Assembly: GCF_010365285.1 (NCBI RefSeq) | Contig: NZ_CP048286.1 | Coordinates: forward strand, 186,001 to 250,000 | DNA from: Paenibacillus rhizovicinus | GTDB taxonomy: Bacteria > Bacillota > Bacilli > Paenibacillales > Paenibacillaceae | DNA length: 64,000 nt | Direction of reading: 5' to 3' | Part shown: positions 52,374 to 59,792 of the stretch, piece by piece | Numbering within the stretch: position 1 is the first letter of the stretch | How the letters are laid out: every line of letters begins with the position of its first letter | The notes under the pieces: generated by a model | Databases searched by the model: none | Told to the model about the DNA's origin: nothing | Seen by the model: only the letters and a program-made list of their open reading frames with translations | Made by a program: the position numbers and the translations under genes

Positions 52374-53519
52374 ATGAGGACCCTGCGCATGATCGGAGCT
52401 TGCAGCTTGATAGCCGCCCTCCTCTGCCTCCCTGGATGCGGAAGCGCGCGGGATATTCAGAATTTGGCCTACGTGACGGCGATCGGAGCCGATTACAAGA
52501 ACGGGAAATACGTCTCGTACGTGCAAGTGTTGAATTTCTCGAACATCGCCCATTCCGAGAACGCGCAGCTTGGTACGCCCGTGCCCATCTGGATAGGCGT
52601 CGGCGACGGGCAAACGTTCGCGGGATCGCTTACGGACATTAACACGACCTCGCAGCTTCCGTTGTTCTGGGGGCATCTCAAGGTAGTGATCGTGACGGAG
52701 AACCTGCTGAAACACGGTGTCCGGGAAATTTGTAATACCCTCAGCCGTTACCGCGAGGTTCGGTATAATACCCTCGTCTACGGCACCAAAGAGAAGATGA
52801 TGGACATTCTGACGCAGACGTCCATGTTCAACTTGTCTCCGCTCGATACGATCATGTTCACGGGCGCGCAGCTCAGCAGCCAGAAAGCCTACTTGCTGCC
52901 CGTCAACGGAAACCATACCGTGGCGAATCTGAACGAGCCGGGAAGTCCCGGCTACATACCGTCCATTGCGCTGGCCCGGAACAACTGGCATGAAGACAAG
53001 AAGAGCAAGAGCATGTTCGATTTGTCCGGGGCCTATTTCTTCCAGCAGGATCGCGTCAAAAGCTGGATGTCCCTGAAGGAACTGAAAGGCATCCGGTGGT
53101 CGAAAAGCAAGTTGGCACAAACGCCGCTTCAAGTCCCGATCGGCGGCACTTTGAACGCCGTCATCATGATGAAGCATCCGCACATGTCGATAAAACCGGT
53201 CGTGGACAAAAGCGGCGCGTATTTCGATCTTGCCGTCAAGGTCAGCGGCATCGTCTACGAGCAAACGAGAGAGATTGCAATCCGCGAGCTGGAAAACAAG
53301 GCTGCGGCCGTTATCGAGAACGAAATCCGCGCGACGTTCCGAAACGGGCTCGCCAAGCGAAGCGATCCGTTCCAATTGGAGGAGGCGCTGTACCGCAAGC
53401 ACCCTGCCGTCTTCAAACGCCTATCCTCCGGGGATCCCTATTTCCTGGAAGCGAAATCCTTGCGCAACGTCAACGTCAGCGTCTTCGTAACGAGCACGGG
53501 ACGATTGAAAGGTTATTAG
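52374..53519 (+). CDS. Spore germination lipoprotein, GerAC-type (Ger(x)C family)
   Basis: The 381-residue protein has a lipoprotein signal peptide ending at CLPGC, then the GerAC fold (RDIQNLAYVTAIGADYKNGK, LPLFWGHLKVVIVTENLLKH, RYNTLVYGTKEKMMDILTQT, C-terminal VNVSVFVTSTGRLKGY). It sits on the outer face of the spore inner membrane as the third receptor subunit. It begins 14 nt after GerAA, with a GGGAG ribosome binding site. Its stop is followed within 3 nt by three 11-bp tandem repeats. Confidence 0.9.
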   Translation: MRTLRMIGACSLIAALLCLPGCGSARDIQNLAYVTAIGADYKNGKYVSYVQVLNFSNIAHSENAQLGTPVPIWIGVGDGQTFAGSLTDINTTSQLPLFWGHLKVVIVTENLLKHGVREICNTLSRYREVRYNTLVYGTKEKMMDILTQTSMFNLSPLDTIMFTGAQLSSQKAYLLPVNGNHTVANLNEPGSPGYIPSIALARNNWHEDKKSKSMFDLSGAYFFQQDRVKSWMSLKELKGIRWSKSKLAQTPLQVPIGGTLNAVIMMKHPHMSIKPVVDKSGAYFDLAVKVSGIVYEQTREIAIRELENKAAAVIENEIRATFRNGLAKRSDPFQLEEALYRKHPAVFKRLSSGDPYFLEAKSLRNVNVSVFVTSTGRLKGY

Positions 53520-53521
53520 AT

Positions 53522-53554
53522 TGTTCGACTACTATTCGACTACTGTTCGACTAC
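53522..53554 (+). repeat. Three 11-bp tandem repeats after the GerAC stop
   Basis: TGTTCGACTAC, TATTCGACTAC and TGTTCGACTAC follow the stop codon by 2 nt, then TAATTGA. They are not spaced by unique sequence and have no palindromic symmetry, so this is a simple tandem duplication at a gene 3' end. Confidence 0.9.
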
Positions 53555-53590
53555 TAATTGATTTGCTCGGTCTCGTTGTCTAGCGCCGAC

Positions 53591-53638
53591 GCAAAAAAAA
53601 ACGACCGCTCGCCTGTTAGACACAGGCAAGCGGTCGCG
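53591..53638 (-). terminator. Terminator of the MFS transporter gene (converging with the ger operon)
   Basis: CGACCGCT and AGCGGTCG with GCCTGT/ACAGGC form a long stem. On the minus strand it is followed by nine T. The ger operon has no own T-tract hairpin here, so the stem may serve both transcripts. Confidence 0.85.
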
Positions 53639-53667
53639 GTATGGATCGAGGTTTTGGTTTTCGGCAG

Positions 53668-55146
53668 TTACGTGGATTGGGTCGCAGACGTCGTTGGGCT
53701 TGCTTGTTCCGCTTGCTTCGATCGCTTGACCGTGTTGACGAATAGCGCAAGCGGTAATGCGACCGCGACTACGAATGTCGCGAGCAAATAGACGTCGTTG
53801 ACGCTCATCGTGAACGCCTGCATCTGAATGTGGTTCGCGTCCGTGTCTCCGGCCAGTGCCAGCGCTTTGCCGTGATGGGCGCCGCGCGACGAGAGCATCG
53901 CCGTGAAGATCGCGATCGCGAACGAGCCGAACACGTTGCGCGTCCAGTTCGAGATCGAAGATGCGTGACCGGACAGGTCGCGCGGAACCGTCTCCATCGA
54001 CGCGTTGCTCGCCGGCATCATAACGAAAGAAATGCCGAGGTTACGAACGAGCATCCACCAAACGATATAGCTGTGACTGACGTCGATGCTGAGCGAGCTC
54101 AGCATGAACGTGCCTACTGCGAGCAGGACGATTCCGATGCACATGAGCACGCGCGGACCGATGGAGGAGTAAAGCTTGCCGATGATCGGCATGATCAGCG
54201 CCATGACGAGCGATGCCGGCAGCAGGATCAGCCCTGTATCCATCGTGGACACTTGCTGGATTTGCTGCAAGAACACAGGCGTCAGGAACGTACCCGAGTA
54301 GAGGCTGATCGTCAATATAATCACAATGATCGTATTCAACGTATACCGTCCGTTCGCGAATACCCGAAGGTTAAGTAGCGGCGATTTCGCGGTTAGCTCC
54401 CGCCAGACGAACGCGAAGATGGCTACGATGCCGAGGACGAGCAGCGAAATGATTTTGGCAGAGCTCCAGCCCCACTTCTGCCCTTCACCGAGCGCAAGCA
54501 GCAACGACGAGCTGCCGACGATAACGGTAACGAAGCCGAGGCCGTCGAAATTCTTCGGCACGCTCAAGCGATAATAAGGAATGAACGCGGCAACGAGAAC
54601 GGCGCCGATGATGCCGACCGGAATGTTAATGAGGAACAGCCACTGCCAGTCGAATTCCTGCAGCAGCCAGCCGGCGAACGTCGGGCCGAATGCCGGAGCA
54701 AGCATCGAGGACAGCGCCCATAGCGCGATTGCCATCGGCTGTCTTTCCCGCGGTACGACCTGGTAGATGATAGCCATCGTTGTCGGCAGAATAAGACCGC
54801 TGAATATGCCTTGCAGGATCCGGAAAGCGATCAAGGAGTATTCGTCCCACGCAGCCGCGCAGAGGGCGGACGACAACGTGAAGCCGATCAGCGAAACGAG
54901 GAACAACCGTTTGTAACTGAACCTTTCCCCCAGGTAACCGACGATCGGCGCGATCGTGCCCATCGCCAGCATGAAACCAGTCAATGTCCATTGAATGGAA
55001 CCAAGCGTCGTATCAAAATGCTTTTGCAGCACCGGCAGTGCCACGTTGATCGTGCTGGACGCCAGAACGCAGACGAAAGAGCCTACGAATATGGCGATCA
55101 TGATCGGCCAAAACCGAATCTGTGCCTGTTGATCTTCTGAATTCAC
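53668..55146 (-). CDS. MFS multidrug efflux transporter, DHA2/EmrB-QacA type
   Basis: The 492-residue protein has about 14 membrane helices. Motif A-like sequence (VGYLGERFSYKRLFLVSLIG) and motif C-like residues (LSSMLAPAFGPTFAGWLLQE) of the DHA2 drug:H+ antiporter family are visible, as is the early Asn/Asp-poor helix (SFVCVLASSTINVALPVLQK). It should export small toxic compounds using the proton gradient. The GTG start has GGGGGA 9 nt upstream, and a plausible promoter lies at 55174-55203. It is a single-gene transcript ending in a strong terminator. Confidence 0.9.
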   Translation of the reverse strand: MNSEDQQAQIRFWPIMIAIFVGSFVCVLASSTINVALPVLQKHFDTTLGSIQWTLTGFMLAMGTIAPIVGYLGERFSYKRLFLVSLIGFTLSSALCAAAWDEYSLIAFRILQGIFSGLILPTTMAIIYQVVPRERQPMAIALWALSSMLAPAFGPTFAGWLLQEFDWQWLFLINIPVGIIGAVLVAAFIPYYRLSVPKNFDGLGFVTVIVGSSSLLLALGEGQKWGWSSAKIISLLVLGIVAIFAFVWRELTAKSPLLNLRVFANGRYTLNTIIVIILTISLYSGTFLTPVFLQQIQQVSTMDTGLILLPASLVMALIMPIIGKLYSSIGPRVLMCIGIVLLAVGTFMLSSLSIDVSHSYIVWWMLVRNLGISFVMMPASNASMETVPRDLSGHASSISNWTRNVFGSFAIAIFTAMLSSRGAHHGKALALAGDTDANHIQMQAFTMSVNDVYLLATFVVAVALPLALFVNTVKRSKQAEQASPTTSATQST

Positions 55147-55173
55147 TGAGCGATTCCCCCAATAAATGAATAG

Positions 55174-55203
55174 AATATATATCTAAATTTACATATTATC
55201 CAA
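55174..55203 (-). promoter_or_regulatory. Candidate promoter of the MFS transporter gene
   Basis: On the minus strand TTGGAT (55203-55198) and TATATT (55179-55174) are 18 nt apart in AT-rich DNA. The leader is about 25 nt. It is a fair match to sigma-A. Confidence 0.55.
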
Positions 55204-55316
55204 GCCGATGTCTATGAAATTCGTACGTGAATCCTTGCTTGGATCTTGTCTTGTCGAGAAGCTCCCGCGACCGGACTTTCATCGGCTAGAAGATGCGTGC
55301 CTCTGGGCACACGAAA

Positions 55317-55348
55317 CAAAAAAAAGCATCTGATCTAAGATCAAATAC
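55317..55348 (-). terminator. Terminator of the small membrane protein gene
   Basis: On the minus strand GTATTTGATC and GATCAGATGC pair (10 bp, two G-U) around a 3-nt loop and are followed by eight T. It lies 30 nt after the stop at 55379. Confidence 0.85.
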
Positions 55349-55378
55349 TTTGCCCAGGCGTACGGCTTATGAAATAAG

Positions 55379-55786
55379 TCACTTTCGATCGGGTAAGGGA
55401 CTAGTCGTTTGCAATCGGATGACCTCGGACGCGTCGAATGCCCTATTCTTTTTGGAGATGTTTTTACCCTTAGCGAACGTAATCCGAATCGGATCCCCAA
55501 GAGCGAAATCCTCGAATCTAAGCTGCTTACCGTCGACGTCCGCAAGATTGGTCTCGTTCGTTACGTTGATGTTGCATAAGTAACCGACATCGTCGTTGCT
55601 TCCATGTTTGCCACGGTTGACTTCGTCCGAGCAGTTCACTATGAATTCGTGATTCTGTATCGTTTCAATGTTATCCTCGAAGCTCTTGACCGTTTTCCCG
55701 CCCTCCAAGATCCATAGGACAACGAAACCAATAACGGTAAGTGTCAACGCCAGAGCGACGAGCGTCTTTTGTTGAATAGCAATCAC
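55379..55786 (-). CDS. Small single-pass membrane protein of unknown function
   Basis: The 135-residue protein starts at GTG 55786 (GGAGG 5 nt upstream); a longer frame to 55918 has no ribosome binding site. It has an N-terminal membrane helix (TLVALALTLTVIGFVVLWIL) and an extracellular domain of about 105 residues with two Cys (FIVNCSDEVNRGK and DDVGYLCNINV) that could form a disulphide, plus a beta-rich end (RITFAKGKNISKKNRAFDAS). I do not recognise the family. It has a clear terminator. Upstream, divergently, is the XRE module. Confidence 0.65.
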   Translation of the reverse strand: MIAIQQKTLVALALTLTVIGFVVLWILEGGKTVKSFEDNIETIQNHEFIVNCSDEVNRGKHGSNDDVGYLCNINVTNETNLADVDGKQLRFEDFALGDPIRITFAKGKNISKKNRAFDASEVIRLQTTSPLPDRK

Positions 55787-55923
55787 TCCTTCCTCCAATT
55801 TCCAGATGCATCCTATACGCAGAATACTATGCATTTGTTGCGCGTTATTCTGCCCAGCGGAACAGGCCGCCGATTGTATCTCGTATGCCTCCTCACGATA
55901 CGGGAAGGTCCTTTTCACAAAAT

Positions 55924-55939
55924 GGAAAGTGTGCTTTAC
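55924..55939. promoter_or_regulatory. Operator-like palindrome O1, overlapping the -35 of the XRE promoter
   Basis: GGAAAGTGTGCTTTAC shares 12 of 16 positions with O2 (GGAAAG in one half, GCTTT and the last C in the other). It ends within the TTTACA hexamer of the promoter at 55935-55963. Confidence 0.6.
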
Positions 55940-55963
55940 ATCATTTACGCTTCATGATATACT
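55935..55963 (+). promoter_or_regulatory. Sigma-A-type promoter of the XRE/membrane protein pair
   Basis: TTTACA (55935-55940) and TATACT (55958-55963) are separated by exactly 17 nt, close to consensus. The predicted start lies near 55970, 35 nt before the XRE start codon. Confidence 0.8.
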
Positions 55964-55971
55964 CACCTCAC

Positions 55972-55987
55972 GGAAAGCTAGCTTTCC
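55972..55987. promoter_or_regulatory. Operator-like perfect palindrome O2 at the XRE transcription start
   Basis: GGAAAGCTAGCTTTCC is a perfect 16-bp palindrome at about +2 to +17, just before the GGAGG of the XRE gene. Together with O1 it brackets the promoter, the layout of a self-repressing XRE-family regulator. Confidence 0.75.
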
Positions 55988-56004
55988 ATGTGGAGGATGA
56001 ACGC

Positions 56005-56211
56005 ATGAACAACCGATTGGAAGAAATTCGCAAGCAACGCGGAATTAAGCAAGAAGAATTAGCTGCGGCACTAGAAGTGTCCAGGCAGACGATCGGTTCG
56101 CTGGAAAACGGACGTTATAACCCCTCCATCCTTCTGGCGTTCAAGATCGCTCGCTTCTTCGATATGCGTATCGAAGATATCTTTATTTATGAGGAGGATG
56201 AACATGCATGA
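56005..56211 (+). CDS. XRE-family helix-turn-helix regulator
   Basis: The 68-residue protein is a single Cro/CI-type HTH: RLEEIRKQRGIKQEELAAAL, recognition helix region SRQTIGSLENGRYNPSILLA, and a short acidic tail (DIFIYEEDEHA). I start at ATG 56005 (GGAGG 8 nt upstream), not at the longer upstream frame that covers the promoter and palindromes. Its stop overlaps the next ATG by 4 nt, so the two proteins are translationally coupled. It probably represses its own operon through the palindromes at 55924-55939 and 55972-55987. Confidence 0.9.
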   Translation: MNNRLEEIRKQRGIKQEELAAALEVSRQTIGSLENGRYNPSILLAFKIARFFDMRIEDIFIYEEDEHA

Positions 56212-56639
56212 AGAGACGCATTTCGCCTAATTTACTTACCGTCGCGGGCTTTGCGCTATTGGCAGTTGGAGTGTACTTCATCAAAACGATCGAAGATTCC
56301 CACGGTATATTGAGAACGTTGCCTTATCTCTCTTTCGGACTTGGCTGCAGTATTTTCGGGCACGGCATGGGAGACATCATCACCCGATCCCTTATGAAGG
56401 GTAATCCTGCCGCAGCCAAGAAGATGGAAATCGACAAGAAAGACGAGCGTAATCTGGCAATCGCTAATCGGGCAAAAGCGAAAACGTACGACATGACGAT
56501 TTTATTGTTCGGGGCCTTGATTTTAGCCTTTTCCTTGATGGACATCGACAAAGAAACGTTATGGATCTTGGTTGCTTCCTATCTGTTTATCCACGGGTAT
56601 GGCGCTTATTGCCGCGTTAAGTACGTGAAAGAGATGTAA
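56208..56639 (+). CDS. Membrane protein paired with the XRE regulator (DUF2178/DUF6442-like)
   Basis: The 143-residue protein has about four membrane helices in two hairpins (LLTVAGFALLAVGVYFI, YLSFGLGCSIFGHGMGDI, then MTILLFGALILAFSLMD and LWILVASYLFIHGYGAY). A charged cytoplasmic loop (KKMEIDKKDERNLAIANRAK) lies between the hairpins. This DER...NRAKAKTYD pattern occurs in small proteins encoded with XRE regulators across Firmicutes. It overlaps the regulator gene (ATGA). The function is not established; a signal for the regulator or a membrane-stress role are possibilities. Confidence 0.75.
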   Translation: MKRRISPNLLTVAGFALLAVGVYFIKTIEDSHGILRTLPYLSFGLGCSIFGHGMGDIITRSLMKGNPAAAKKMEIDKKDERNLAIANRAKAKTYDMTILLFGALILAFSLMDIDKETLWILVASYLFIHGYGAYCRVKYVKEM

Positions 56640-56654
56640 GGAGCTGCATAAAAG

Positions 56655-56686
56655 CAAAAAAAGCAGCTGCCAGAGGCAAACTGCTC
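56655..56686 (-). terminator. Terminator of the nucleotidyltransferase gene
   Basis: On the minus strand AGCAGTTTGCC and GGCAGCTGCT pair with one bulge around a 3-nt loop, followed by seven T. It lies about 30 nt after the stop at 56713. Confidence 0.8.
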
Positions 56687-56712
56687 GTAAATACGCTAAC
56701 TATCGTTCCCCT

Positions 56713-57570
56713 TTAGGAGTTCAAGTACGATTTGGATTGTATGAGCGCGTCTGTTTCTTGAATAAGCTCGCGCAGCATTTGAATCGCAGTCTTTAAATTC
56801 CCCTCATCCTCCGAGATGCTCGCGAAGATCGCATTGGTTCTCTGGAAGTATCGCTCAGGCACGATGCGAAAGGAATCGGCAATGGCCGCAGCCCCTTTTT
56901 CATTCATCAGGTAGGATTCGTTCATTGCAAACAACGCCTGATTCAAGGAAGCGACTGCCCTGAAACATGATCCGGCGACATAAGCCAAATCGTTCTTGTA
57001 AATTGCTTTATATCCGTTATCGATCGCAAAGGTTGCTTCCCAAAAAAATTTACCTATGGTTGCTTTCTGCAAACCAGGCGGATATGGCCGGGTTCTGCCT
57101 TTCAGCTCTCCGACAACGCCCGTCGGGTCCCAGAGCACGTTGCACAACGCGATCTCCGCCATATAAATCGCGTTGACGAATCCATGAGGATGGCCCGGCT
57201 GATAATCGATCGTGATCGTTCCCGTGACGCAGTCTGCTATGACTTGGGATACTTGATTGAGATCCCGATATAAGAAATCGACCGGCATGCGATCGACCGT
57301 CAACCAGCCGCCGCCGTTAATCCATGGTCCCCAGCCGCCTATTTCCGTTACGAGGTTATCGCGATGCTCGTCATCAATGGCAGATGCAACCCGGCGAAGC
57401 CCGGCAATGTCCAGCCCGATTGCGGGATCGTAATAGATGCCGATATCGATATCGGAGGTCGGGCTTGCCGTTCCCCTGGCTCTTGAACCGCCAAGAACGA
57501 TAGCACTTATCCCTCTCACTTGTTTTAAGCTGTCTACACAATTCGCAATGGTGTTGGGCACGTTCATCAT
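56713..57570 (-). CDS. Nucleotidyltransferase-domain protein
   Basis: The 285-residue protein has an N-terminal Pol-beta-type nucleotidyltransferase fold: AIVLGGSRARGTASPTSDID carries the GS motif and the metal-binding D-x-D (DIDIGIY), with a third acidic residue in RMPVDFLYRD. The C-terminal half is helical (FFWEATFAIDNGYKAIYKND), as in aminoglycoside nucleotidyltransferase-like and DUF4037-type proteins. It could modify an antibiotic or other small molecule. I start at ATG 57570 (AGGAG 5 nt upstream). It lies tail to tail with the XRE pair and ends in its own terminator. Confidence 0.8.
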   Translation of the reverse strand: MMNVPNTIANCVDSLKQVRGISAIVLGGSRARGTASPTSDIDIGIYYDPAIGLDIAGLRRVASAIDDEHRDNLVTEIGGWGPWINGGGWLTVDRMPVDFLYRDLNQVSQVIADCVTGTITIDYQPGHPHGFVNAIYMAEIALCNVLWDPTGVVGELKGRTRPYPPGLQKATIGKFFWEATFAIDNGYKAIYKNDLAYVAGSCFRAVASLNQALFAMNESYLMNEKGAAAIADSFRIVPERYFQRTNAIFASISEDEGNLKTAIQMLRELIQETDALIQSKSYLNS

Positions 57571-57615
57571 TCTCACTCCTTTTAATCATCACTACATCTA
57601 CTTGCAAGCTCTGGT

Positions 57616-58044
57616 TTAGTTCGTCTCCAAATAATCGATTATCTTCATTGATTTATAATCTTTTGCAATATCCAGTGGGGTTTGACCATCATTATTCAAT
57701 ATGCTTCTATCCGCACCATTCTCTAGTAAATATCTAATTATCTCTGTGGGCTCATCTCCAGGATTGCCACCAGTTTGAATTGTTCCATCAATTGAAGTAT
57801 CTACTGCTGCATGCAGAGGCGTCCATCCCCCGTAGCTTTTAGCGTTTATATCCGCTCCTTTTAGGAGCAGCAAGTGAATCATTTCGTTCTGTTCATTTTC
57901 TACAGCTATAATTAGCAAGGATTGTCGACCGTTTTCACATATGGCATTCGGATCGGCTCCACCTGAGAGTGATAAACTCACATATTCAATATCTCCATTG
58001 GCAACCGCGCTGCAAACCAAATGGTGACGACAGTTATTCTTCAA
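57616..58044 (-). CDS. Small ankyrin-repeat protein
   Basis: The 142-residue protein has about three to four ankyrin units: CSAVANGDIEYVSLSLSGGA, IIAVENEQNEMIHLLLLKGA, GGWTPLHAAVDTS and IIRYLLENGADRSILNNDGQ, followed by TPLDIAKDYKSMKIIDYLE. It is cytoplasmic with no signal peptide and should bind another protein. It begins with TTG after a G-rich ribosome binding site and is more AT-rich than its neighbours. The nucleotidyltransferase gene starts 46 nt after its stop, on the same strand. No partner can be named. Confidence 0.75.
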   Translation of the reverse strand: MKNNCRHHLVCSAVANGDIEYVSLSLSGGADPNAICENGRQSLLIIAVENEQNEMIHLLLLKGADINAKSYGGWTPLHAAVDTSIDGTIQTGGNPGDEPTEIIRYLLENGADRSILNNDGQTPLDIAKDYKSMKIIDYLETN

Positions 58045-58187
58045 ATAAGTTCCCCCCCATATAGAATTTCAATAGGCGACTTTAAATGCAAACTCAACGC
58101 CTAAGCGAAGTTTTAAATTGCGGTCCCAATCCCGAATTCTCATCGCAGTATCCGACCTCCGGTGGTGCCACTATGTTTCATGATTGT

Positions 58188-58571
58188 CTATTGAATCACA
58201 TCCGCTGTCGGCAATGTAATGTAGACCGCATCAATCTCACTCTTCTCATCTATTAATGCTCTTGCGATTCTATGTCCCCCATCGATTAATTGACCATCCG
58301 AGCATAACAATATGGGGTAAGACATGTTGGCATGGATAATCCGCTGACAATGAAACGCAACGTTGCGTATCGTTGGAATTGGTCGGCTCCTGCTATCCGC
58401 GAACCAACAATCTTGATCAAGTTCCTTTATGGAATCAATCTGGATTTTATGCACAGGTAAGTCCTTAGATAACGCCCACAGTTTCTCCACGTCCCAGAAA
58501 TGCCGTCTTCCGTCAATTATCCTTCCGTGTTTATGCTTCATGTTTGAAAGTAATTCTTCCACGATAATCAC
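58188..58571 (-). CDS. ParB/sulfiredoxin-fold-like protein
   Basis: The 127-residue protein contains PILLCSDGQLIDGGHRIARA, which matches the conserved core of ParB N-terminal (nucleotide-binding) domains (D/E-G...HR-x-A). The preceding VHKIQIDSIKELDQDCWFAD fits the usual first strand. There is no HTH, so it is not a full ParB. Similar small stand-alone proteins occur scattered in Firmicutes; their function is unclear. It sits in the AT-rich patch between ankyrin and phosphotransferase genes. Confidence 0.6.
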   Translation of the reverse strand: MIIVEELLSNMKHKHGRIIDGRRHFWDVEKLWALSKDLPVHKIQIDSIKELDQDCWFADSRSRPIPTIRNVAFHCQRIIHANMSYPILLCSDGQLIDGGHRIARALIDEKSEIDAVYITLPTADVIQ

Positions 58572-58609
58572 CTCCGTTTACTTAATCATCCATGTCATTG
58601 TACAACAGC

Positions 58610-59491
58610 TCAATTACCCACCGCATTTTTCAAGGTTATAAGATTCTCCTGAAGGAACGCTTGGTTTTTCTCGATTCCTCTGTTTTTACACCAGACAACT
58701 GCGCTGAATGCATCGTACAAATTATAGAACGGCAGCACGTTTTCCAGATTCAACATCGGTCGAATCGATCGATAGCCTTCAATAAACGGCTGCTTTGTTC
58801 TCGGATCGGCTTCCCATATGTATCGATTGACTTTAGTGAAATCAATTTCCGACGATCCGCCGCGGGCACTCTCGAAATCGATAATGCCGGCAACCTCGTT
58901 GCCATTCGTTAAGATATTGCCTGGTCTAAAATCCATGTGAACCATGCATGGCCCGTCAGGATCCGGCAATGCAGAGAAAAGTTCTTCAAAGCGAAGCAGG
59001 CATCTTTCATGCAATTTAGCGTCGAGAATCTCTGAGCTTGGCTCTTTCCACTTTGCGAAATTATGTTGGATATAGAATCTCCAATCATTGTGGTCAAGCA
59101 ATCTATAGCCACCGGTCACATGGTAACCATACCCGGGAGCCGCAACCTCATGGAGCATCGCATGATACATGCCAATTTGATAGGAGAGCTTCTCGTCGAT
59201 GGCCCCCGTACAAGGCATACCTTGAATGGCCGAAAGAAGCAATGCTCCAGTCGTATCTTCGTCTCCGTACCAAATGTCCAAAACATTAGGGACAGGCAGT
59301 ACCTCCTTCAATGTTTCAAGCATCTGAAATTCACGGAATAACTTATCCTTGTTGAATGGGATTTTCACAAAAACGTTTTCTCCACGGGCAAGCGTGAGTT
59401 TGTATACATCGGAGCTAAACGACTCTGGAACATCTTCAATATTGGAGACGTTCAACTTTAACTTGTCTATTACCTTAAGAATAGCACTCAA
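58610..59491 (-). CDS. Aminoglycoside phosphotransferase (APH)-family kinase
   Basis: The 293-residue protein has a kinase-like fold: N-lobe FVKIPFNKDKLFREFQMLET, Brenner motif CMVHMDFRPGNILTNGNEVA (HxDxxxxN) and the following metal-binding IIDFESARGGSSEIDF. This is the APH/choline-kinase layout. It should phosphorylate an antibiotic or small molecule, though intrinsic resistance is not implied. The TTG start has GGAGG 6 nt upstream. It lies about 40 nt upstream of the ParB-like gene and could be co-transcribed with it. Confidence 0.8.
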   Translation of the reverse strand: MSAILKVIDKLKLNVSNIEDVPESFSSDVYKLTLARGENVFVKIPFNKDKLFREFQMLETLKEVLPVPNVLDIWYGDEDTTGALLLSAIQGMPCTGAIDEKLSYQIGMYHAMLHEVAAPGYGYHVTGGYRLLDHNDWRFYIQHNFAKWKEPSSEILDAKLHERCLLRFEELFSALPDPDGPCMVHMDFRPGNILTNGNEVAGIIDFESARGGSSEIDFTKVNRYIWEADPRTKQPFIEGYRSIRPMLNLENVLPFYNLYDAFSAVVWCKNRGIEKNQAFLQENLITLKNAVGN

Positions 59492-59792
59492 AGGAAGCCT
59501 CCTCGTTCTCTGATAACCGAATCAAAGCCAAAATCTTGCCTCTAACCTATTCTTCCCTTTTACCCTGACCCCCTTTTCCGAGCGGAATTCTTCTGCTCGC
59601 CTATATAACTATACGAATGGCCGTACAGCGTTTGTTTGTTAACCTGGCTACAGGAATGGAGTATAATGGAATGAGGTTGTGCCAATGCCCGCTCGGCGAG
59701 GGGTCTGCTGGATGGGATGCGATAAGCGGGTCGAACAGCCTAGCCTGGGCGTTGGCGCTTCATCTTACTAATCGGAAGGCGGTGCAAGGTAC
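59492..59792. other. Intergenic region upstream of the oligopeptidase gene
   Basis: The first half holds no recognisable element. The second half carries a plus-strand promoter-like TATAAT (59662-59667) and a structured leader (59679-59758). The ribosome binding site of the M3 gene appears weak (GGAAGG 13 nt or AAGG 3 nt before the ATG). Confidence 0.6.
59662..59758 (+). other. Promoter-proximal structured leader or small RNA before the M3 oligopeptidase gene
   Basis: A perfect TATAAT (59662-59667) would start transcription near 59674. A 12-bp helix follows (GTGCCAATGCCC 59679-59690 with GGGCGTTGGCGC 59747-59758), enclosing a GC-rich 56-nt interior. An alternative pairing CCCGCT (59688-59693) with AGCGGG (59725-59730) competes with the outer stem, the sort of mutually exclusive folding seen in riboswitch-like leaders. 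I do not recognise a known riboswitch, T-box, SRP or 6S RNA. Confidence 0.45.

Noticed and set aside
55787-55918. N-terminal extension of the small membrane protein
   Set aside because: The added 44 residues have no ribosome binding site, while GGAGG lies 5 nt before the internal GTG, which is followed by a clean membrane helix.
59679-59758. Known riboswitch, T-box, SRP or 6S RNA
   Set aside because: None of the conserved sequence blocks I know for these classes is present; kept only as an unassigned structured leader.
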